A DNA stretch of 64,000 bases from Candidatus Nitricoxidivorans perseverans (GTDB lineage: Bacteria > Pseudomonadota > Gammaproteobacteria > Burkholderiales > Rhodocyclaceae): NCBI GenBank assembly GCA_030246985.1, contig CP107246.1, forward strand, positions 1,986,282 to 2,050,281, in the 5' to 3' direction. Both the position numbers and the translations under genes were made by a program. Of this stretch, positions 59,930 through 64,000 are shown in pieces. The first letter of the stretch is position 1; each line of letters begins with the position of its first letter. Under the pieces are notes generated by a model. It did not search any database, was not told the DNA's origin, and worked only from the letters and a program-made list of their open reading frames with translations.

Positions 59930-60487
59930 ATGCGACACCCGTTTCTTGTTGGAGAAAAGGTCTATCTCCGCGGCCTGGAGGAGACCGATCTCGACGGACC
60001 GTATTTCCAGTGGCTGAACGACCAGGATTCCGACGAGTTCACGACGCACGCCCTGTGGCCGAATTCACGTTGCAAGATGCAATCCTTTTTCGACAAGGTG
60101 TCGGATTCGACAAGGGATCTCGTACTGGCGATCGTCGAAAAGGCGACGGACCGCCATGTGGGCAATATCGGATTGCATGAAATCAACTGGATTCACCGGA
60201 AGGCTACGCTGGCGATACTGATCGGCGAGGCGGATTCTCGAGGGAAGGGATTTGGCACCGAGGCCGTCGACTTGCTGGTAGCCCATGCCTTCGGCAGGTT
60301 GAACCTCCATCGCGTGGAACTCGGGGTGCGTGCCGACAATATGGCGGCCATCCGGGCCTACGCCAATGCAGGATTCCGGGAGGAAGGGCTGTTTCGAGAG
60401 GCCCTTCTTTCCAGGGGAAAATACTTCGACATCGTGAGAATGGCCCGGCTGGATCGGGTGGGAATTGCGGCTCGCGAGGATGACTGA
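59930..60487 (+). CDS. GNAT acetyltransferase (PseH-like)
   Basis: A 185-residue RimJ/RimL-type GNAT enzyme. KVYLRGLEETDLDGPYFQWLND is the N-terminal block, GNIGLHEINWIHRKATLAILIGE the central sheet, SRGKGFGTEAVDLLVAHAF the acetyl-CoA loop, and NLHRVELGVRADNMAAIRAYANAGFREEG the C-terminal block. In nonulosonate pathways PseH/LegH enzymes of this type acetylate the 4-amino sugar after the aminotransferase, which fits the context. Confidence 0.83.
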   Translation: MRHPFLVGEKVYLRGLEETDLDGPYFQWLNDQDSDEFTTHALWPNSRCKMQSFFDKVSDSTRDLVLAIVEKATDRHVGNIGLHEINWIHRKATLAILIGEADSRGKGFGTEAVDLLVAHAFGRLNLHRVELGVRADNMAAIRAYANAGFREEGLFREALLSRGKYFDIVRMARLDRVGIAAREDD

Positions 60488-61309
60488 ATGAAAGTCGTCG
60501 CCACCATCGAGGCACGCACGGGATCCACCCGGCTTCCGGCCAAGGTCCTGCGCCCCATTCTCGGCCAGCCCATGCTGGGCAGGATCATCGAGAGAGTCGG
60601 GCGCAGCCGGCGCATTGACGAAATCGTGGTCGCCACCACCCGTCTCGAACAGGACGCCGCGATCGCCGAACTGGCCGGCCGATACGGCGTATCCGCATAT
60701 CGAGGGAGCGAGGAGGACATACTGGATCGGCTGTTCGGCGCGGTCGAGCAAAGCGGGGCCGGGATTCTCGTGTCCCTCACCGGCGACAATCCGTTCATCG
60801 ACCCGGCGCTTGTCGATGACATGGTCGATTTGCTGACCGGAAGGGAAGACGTCGATTACGTTGCCACCACCCACATGCAGCACGCCGATCACTGGAGCGC
60901 GGAACGGACATTCCCGACTGGTGTGACGGCGCAGGTGCTCTATGCCGACATGGTCAGGGAGCAGCACGCGGAAACCGCCGACCAGACGCTGCGAAACCTC
61001 GGACTTTTCACCATCTACAACCGGGCAGACAGGCGCTACCGCCTTCATGCAATGGATGCCGCAGGGAAATACGCCGGCTGGCGCCACCCGGAACTGCGTA
61101 TGACCGTCGACACGCCGGAAGACTTTGAGCTGGCAACGCAGGTTTATGAGAGGCTGTACCCCGGGAATGCGGCGTTTTCGACGGGCGAGGCCATTACGCT
61201 GATCGCTGGCGAACCGCTCCTTCGGGATATCAATCGCGACATCCGCCAGCGCCTCGGACACGAAGAGGCATCGCGACGTACCCCTGACGACGCCAAGGGC
61301 GCCGGGTGA
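60488..61309 (+). CDS. SpsF-type cytidylyltransferase
   Basis: A 273-residue nucleotidyltransferase: ATIEARTGSTRLPAKVLRPILGQPML is the nucleotide-binding loop, EIVVATTRLEQDAAIAELA and YRGSEEDILDRLFGAV follow, and SLTGDNPFIDPALVDDMVD holds the metal-binding acidic residue. MTVDTPEDFELATQVYE closes the domain. SpsF/NeuA-like enzymes make CMP-activated nonulosonic acids, the step after the NeuB synthase. It directly follows the acetyltransferase and ends the co-directional glycan run. Confidence 0.87.
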   Translation: MKVVATIEARTGSTRLPAKVLRPILGQPMLGRIIERVGRSRRIDEIVVATTRLEQDAAIAELAGRYGVSAYRGSEEDILDRLFGAVEQSGAGILVSLTGDNPFIDPALVDDMVDLLTGREDVDYVATTHMQHADHWSAERTFPTGVTAQVLYADMVREQHAETADQTLRNLGLFTIYNRADRRYRLHAMDAAGKYAGWRHPELRMTVDTPEDFELATQVYERLYPGNAAFSTGEAITLIAGEPLLRDINRDIRQRLGHEEASRRTPDDAKGAG

Positions 61310-61313
61310 TCCC

Positions 61314-62873
61314 TCAGGCCCCGGCTGTTGCGGCTCGGTCAGATCGCACCTTGATGGGTTCGCTGTAGATGAAATTGGCGGCGTCCACTCCCCGCGCGCG
61401 CCAGACATCTTCGTAGGCATAGCATTCGCCCGACGGGGCGGCGCCCTTGGGCTTCATCAGGATCCAGAGGAAGCGGAGGAAATAATAAGCGTCCCATGCG
61501 AATTCGAGATTCGCCAGGTTCTTTTTCAGCCGCCTGAGGATGTAGCCCGGGTTCTTGAGATAGGCGTCCACGTGCGACATGTGATAGAAGCGGTTGATTG
61601 TCTCCCAGCTCAAGTGCGGATGGTCGTACAGCGCCTGGGCATCGTTGAAGACGTTGTAATAGTCCCAGTCGTACGACTTGATCCGGCCCTGGCGGTGAAG
61701 CTGGTCGAACATCCTTGTGCCGGGGAACGGAACGGTGATGCCAAAGCGCATGGCATCGACCTTCACGCGCTTTGCGTAGTCGATGGTGTCCCTCATGGTC
61801 TTTTCCGTATCCGCGCTGAGTCCGAGCATGAACATGCCGAATGTCTCCAGTCCGACCCGGCGCGCCATGTCGACGGCGTGAATCCCCTGTTCGAGGCTTG
61901 CCTTGCCCCCCTTGCCGAACGCATCAAGCACCTCGTCGTTGCCGCTTTCGAAACCGAAATGCACCCGGTAGCAGCCCGCCCGCTTCATGACGCGGAACAG
62001 TTCGTCATTGGCGCTATCGACGCGGATTCCGTTGGTGCAAGTCCAGGCAACCCTGACGTCGCGCTTGATGAACTCCTCGCAAACCGCGATCGCCCAGTTG
62101 TTGTCGCTGGTGAAAATGTCGTCGGCAAGCACCACCTCGCGGAATCCGAGGCGCTGCATGTACAACATCTCCTCGGCGCAACGCTCGGGCGACTTCTTGC
62201 GATAGCCATATCCCATCGTGTTCTTGCTGGCGCAGAAGTCGCACTTGAACACGCAACCGCGGGAAAACTCGATGGTGGAAACCGGGGTGGCCCTGGCAAT
62301 GAGGCGCGTCACGTGCTTGCGGTACTCGTCGACCGGGTAGAGATCGAAGGCCGGGAAAGGAAGGTCGTCCAGATTCTGAACCCAGGAGCGCGCATCGTTG
62401 CGCACGATCCGACCCTCCTCGCGCCGGCAGATACCCGCGATGTCACTGTCCCGTTTGCCATCCAGGATGTCGACGATGGTGAGGTCGCCCTCGCCGAAGG
62501 CTACGAAATCGAGCAAGGACTGGCGCAGGGTTTCCTCGGGCAGGGCCGTTGCATGCGGGCCGCCGCCCACGGTGGTGATCGCGGGAGACACTTCCTTCGC
62601 GATGAAGGACATGTCGAGCATCTGGTTCGCAAGGGGTGTGGTCGCCGTAATGCCGACCACGTCCGGTCGTTCCTCGCGAAGCAGGTTGCGCACGAACCCG
62701 GGGTCGTAGCGCATGAACGACATGTCGCAGATGCGGACGTCATGGCCTGCACGGCGGGCGGTCGCCGCCAGCGTCGCCAGGCTGAGGACCGGATAGATCG
62801 GATTGGCCAGGCTGCCTTCGCCGGAACCGTATGTCCTAGAGTACGACGGATTGATGAGGAGGAGTTTTGCCAT
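61314..62873 (-). CDS. Cobalamin-binding-type radical SAM protein (paralogue 2)
   Basis: A 519-residue protein, colinear with paralogue 1 at 46866: the same start (MAKLLLINPSYSRTYG), the same B12-type N-terminal domain and the [4Fe-4S] cysteines at 207, 211 and 214 (RGCVFKCDFCASKNTMG). AWTCTNGIRVDSAND and VHFGFESGNDEVLDAFGKGG are nearly identical between the two. It differs mainly after ~residue 470. It is on the opposite strand and GC-rich like its neighbours. Its 3' end is four bases from the cytidylyltransferase stop. Confidence 0.85.
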   Translation of the reverse strand: MAKLLLINPSYSRTYGSGEGSLANPIYPVLSLATLAATARRAGHDVRICDMSFMRYDPGFVRNLLREERPDVVGITATTPLANQMLDMSFIAKEVSPAITTVGGGPHATALPEETLRQSLLDFVAFGEGDLTIVDILDGKRDSDIAGICRREEGRIVRNDARSWVQNLDDLPFPAFDLYPVDEYRKHVTRLIARATPVSTIEFSRGCVFKCDFCASKNTMGYGYRKKSPERCAEEMLYMQRLGFREVVLADDIFTSDNNWAIAVCEEFIKRDVRVAWTCTNGIRVDSANDELFRVMKRAGCYRVHFGFESGNDEVLDAFGKGGKASLEQGIHAVDMARRVGLETFGMFMLGLSADTEKTMRDTIDYAKRVKVDAMRFGITVPFPGTRMFDQLHRQGRIKSYDWDYYNVFNDAQALYDHPHLSWETINRFYHMSHVDAYLKNPGYILRRLKKNLANLEFAWDAYYFLRFLWILMKPKGAAPSGECYAYEDVWRARGVDAANFIYSEPIKVRSDRAATAGA

Positions 62874-62963
62874 GCTGGTGACCAGATGAGGCGGCCATTC
62901 TAGTGTTGGCGAAGCAATTCCACAACGGAAACGCTATCATCCCGCGCTTTCGGCGGCAGGACC

Positions 62964-63968
62964 GTGGCGATGAGGGGCAGAGGTGTGGATGAGCGGGCCG
63001 TGAGGACGGATACGGGTTTGTCTTGCGGCGCTGTCCGGTGCGGGCTCGATGATGGCGTTCCCGCGGAGAGCCGGTCCGGCGGCCTCGGGTATCTTGCGTG
63101 CGGGAAATGCGGTGCGTTTCGTTTGCCACCCACGAGGGTTATCCAGGCGGAAGTCGAGCCGGACCGCGGCGGGGGCGCGGCGATGAGGCTGTTGTTCGGC
63201 TTTCGCCGGCGCTGGCTGGGTCGGCTGCCCCAGATGAACCGACCGGATGCCGCCGTACTGGATGTCGGCTGCGGAGACGGCCAGTTTCTCGCATACCTCG
63301 CGTCGCAAGGATTCCGCGAACTTGACGGCGTCGAACCCAGCCAATCCCGCAGACAGAATGCCTGCGTGCGCGGCCTTCGCGTTGCGGCCAGTCTGGACGA
63401 ACTCGACCGACGCAAGTTCGACATCATCTTCCTCTGGCATGTATTGGAGCATGTCCCTGCGCCTATGGCGTTGCTGCGGGAACTGTGCGGCCGGCTGGAC
63501 GACCGTGGCGTGCTGGTTGTGAGCATTCCGAATCACGCTGGCTGGCAGACCCGGTATTTCGGCTCCTGCTCCGCCTACCTCGACTATGGGCGGCACCTCT
63601 GGTACTGGGACTCGTCGGCCATCGACGACATTTTGAAGGAGGAACTTCCGGGCATGCGCGTGCGCGAGATGGGCGGACGAAACTTTGAATACGAGATATT
63701 CGGCTGGGTCGACACGCTGGGGAGCCGTCTGGCCGGCAAGGCGAACTTCATCCACTCGCGGTTGAAGAAGAAGCTCGGCAGCCCGGCCGGTCATGCGGGA
63801 GCGTTGATCCTTGCCGGCCTCCTGCTGCCTCTGGCCGGCATTCTTGCCCTGTTGCTGCCGCCCTCCGCAGCGAGCACGCTGACCCTGGTCATCGAACGTG
63901 ACCGCGGGGACGGAGTGGCAGCGGACAATAATCCTCGTTCAGCCACGACATGGTCATCTACTTTGTAA
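62964..63968 (+). CDS. Methyltransferase with zinc-type N-terminus and C-terminal membrane hairpin
   Basis: A 334-residue protein; a GTG at 62964 or ATG at 62970 starts it. The N-terminal part has CGAVRCG and ACGKCGAF, a degenerate cysteine knuckle as in the enzyme at 19307. The SAM domain has VLDVGCGDGQFLAYLASQGF and FDIIFLWHVLEHVPAPMALL. The C-terminal ~50 residues include a hydrophobic segment (AGALILAGLLLPLAGILALLLP) that would anchor it to the inner membrane. It likely modifies a lipid-linked glycan. It overlaps the next gene by 19 bases. Confidence 0.75.
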   Translation: MAMRGRGVDERAVRTDTGLSCGAVRCGLDDGVPAESRSGGLGYLACGKCGAFRLPPTRVIQAEVEPDRGGGAAMRLLFGFRRRWLGRLPQMNRPDAAVLDVGCGDGQFLAYLASQGFRELDGVEPSQSRRQNACVRGLRVAASLDELDRRKFDIIFLWHVLEHVPAPMALLRELCGRLDDRGVLVVSIPNHAGWQTRYFGSCSAYLDYGRHLWYWDSSAIDDILKEELPGMRVREMGGRNFEYEIFGWVDTLGSRLAGKANFIHSRLKKKLGSPAGHAGALILAGLLLPLAGILALLLPPSAASTLTLVIERDRGDGVAADNNPRSATTWSSTL

Positions 63969-64000
63969 CAGGCGCCAGCGGTTTCGTTGGGCGCAGGCTT
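63950..64000 (+). CDS. NAD-dependent sugar epimerase, N-terminal start (partial)
   Basis: The first 17 codons read MVIYFVTGASGFVGRRL, the Rossmann NAD-binding start of an extended SDR (TGxxGFxG). The gene runs off the window. It begins 19 bases inside the methyltransferase gene, so it is translationally coupled to it and continues the glycan cluster. Confidence 0.7.
   Translation, partial: MVIYFVTGASGFVGRRL

Noticed and set aside
46866-62873. Invertible segment between the two inverted radical SAM genes
   Set aside because: The genes differ at many third positions with only short identical stretches, so frequent homologous inversion seems unlikely; it is mentioned only as a check in the findings.

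Overview
The window is GC-rich bacterial chromosome, dense in genes, with many four-base start/stop overlaps. The mix of LPS genes (waaA, waaC, msbA, a WaaQ-type heptosyltransferase), a cobS/cobC pair, a DUF2782 gene beside polA, a BPSS1780-type membrane protein, an EPS-associated MarR regulator next to rfaH, a periplasmic LigE-type ligase and an H-NS-like protein points to a betaproteobacterium, perhaps Rhodocyclales or Nitrosomonadales. That placement rests on gene content only. I saw no rRNA or tRNA gene, CRISPR array or prophage.

Layout. 1-6.1 kb: two MacB/FtsX-type permease genes (one cut by the window edge) are separated by about 4.7 kb of accessory DNA with two toxin-antitoxin modules, a decayed copy of the permease tail, an AT-rich block of small minus-strand genes and a DUF1643 gene. 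6.1-7.4 kb: cobS and cobC. 7.6-23.3 kb: a sigma-54 regulator followed by an LPS core/O-antigen assembly block with heptosyltransferases, glycosyltransferases, msbA, several methyltransferases, a DUF4254 protein and an O-antigen ligase; a DUF4143 ATPase gene sits inside it. 23.3-31.9 kb: polA, a LOG-family gene, waaA, waaC, a family 2 glycosyltransferase, a Uma2 protein and a sugar-nucleotide epimerase. 32.0-33.8 kb: the MarR regulator and rfaH, an exact ops (RfaH-recruitment) sequence, then ligE. 33.9-39.4 kb: a decaying accessory zone with ccdA, a ccdB split by an ISL3-family element, a nucleotide-sugar dehydrogenase pseudogene riddled with deletions, an H-NS gene and two more toxin-antitoxin modules.

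39.4-61.3 kb is one long co-directional run of surface-glycan genes: an RmlD-like reductase, an ABC flippase, a GT2 enzyme with an unusual C-terminal domain, a 4,6-dehydratase, a NeuB-type synthase, an SQD1-type UDP-sulfoquinovose synthase, a cobalamin-type radical SAM protein, two large unrecognised proteins, a MocA oxidoreductase, a DegT aminotransferase, an epimerase, a PP-loop sugar amidotransferase next to an amidase, an acetyltransferase and an SpsF-type cytidylyltransferase. Together these suggest a nonulosonic-acid-like, amidine-decorated, possibly sulfoquinovose-containing glycan. A second radical SAM paralogue (minus strand), a methyltransferase and the start of another epimerase gene close the window.

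The most unusual observation is a palindromic element inserted in frame in two essential-type genes, polA and waaA, and read in the same phase in both (shared peptide QNRGLSPIS). In polA it sits exactly where the 3'-5' exonuclease domain should be: the 709-residue Pol I goes from its 5'-nuclease domain through the element-encoded linker straight into the polymerase domain. Other leads are the amidotransferase-amidase pair with no HisH/HisF-type genes, the ops site just after rfaH, the GT2-nucleotidyltransferase-like fusion, and the two gap-free paralogous radical SAM proteins bracketing the glycan cluster.
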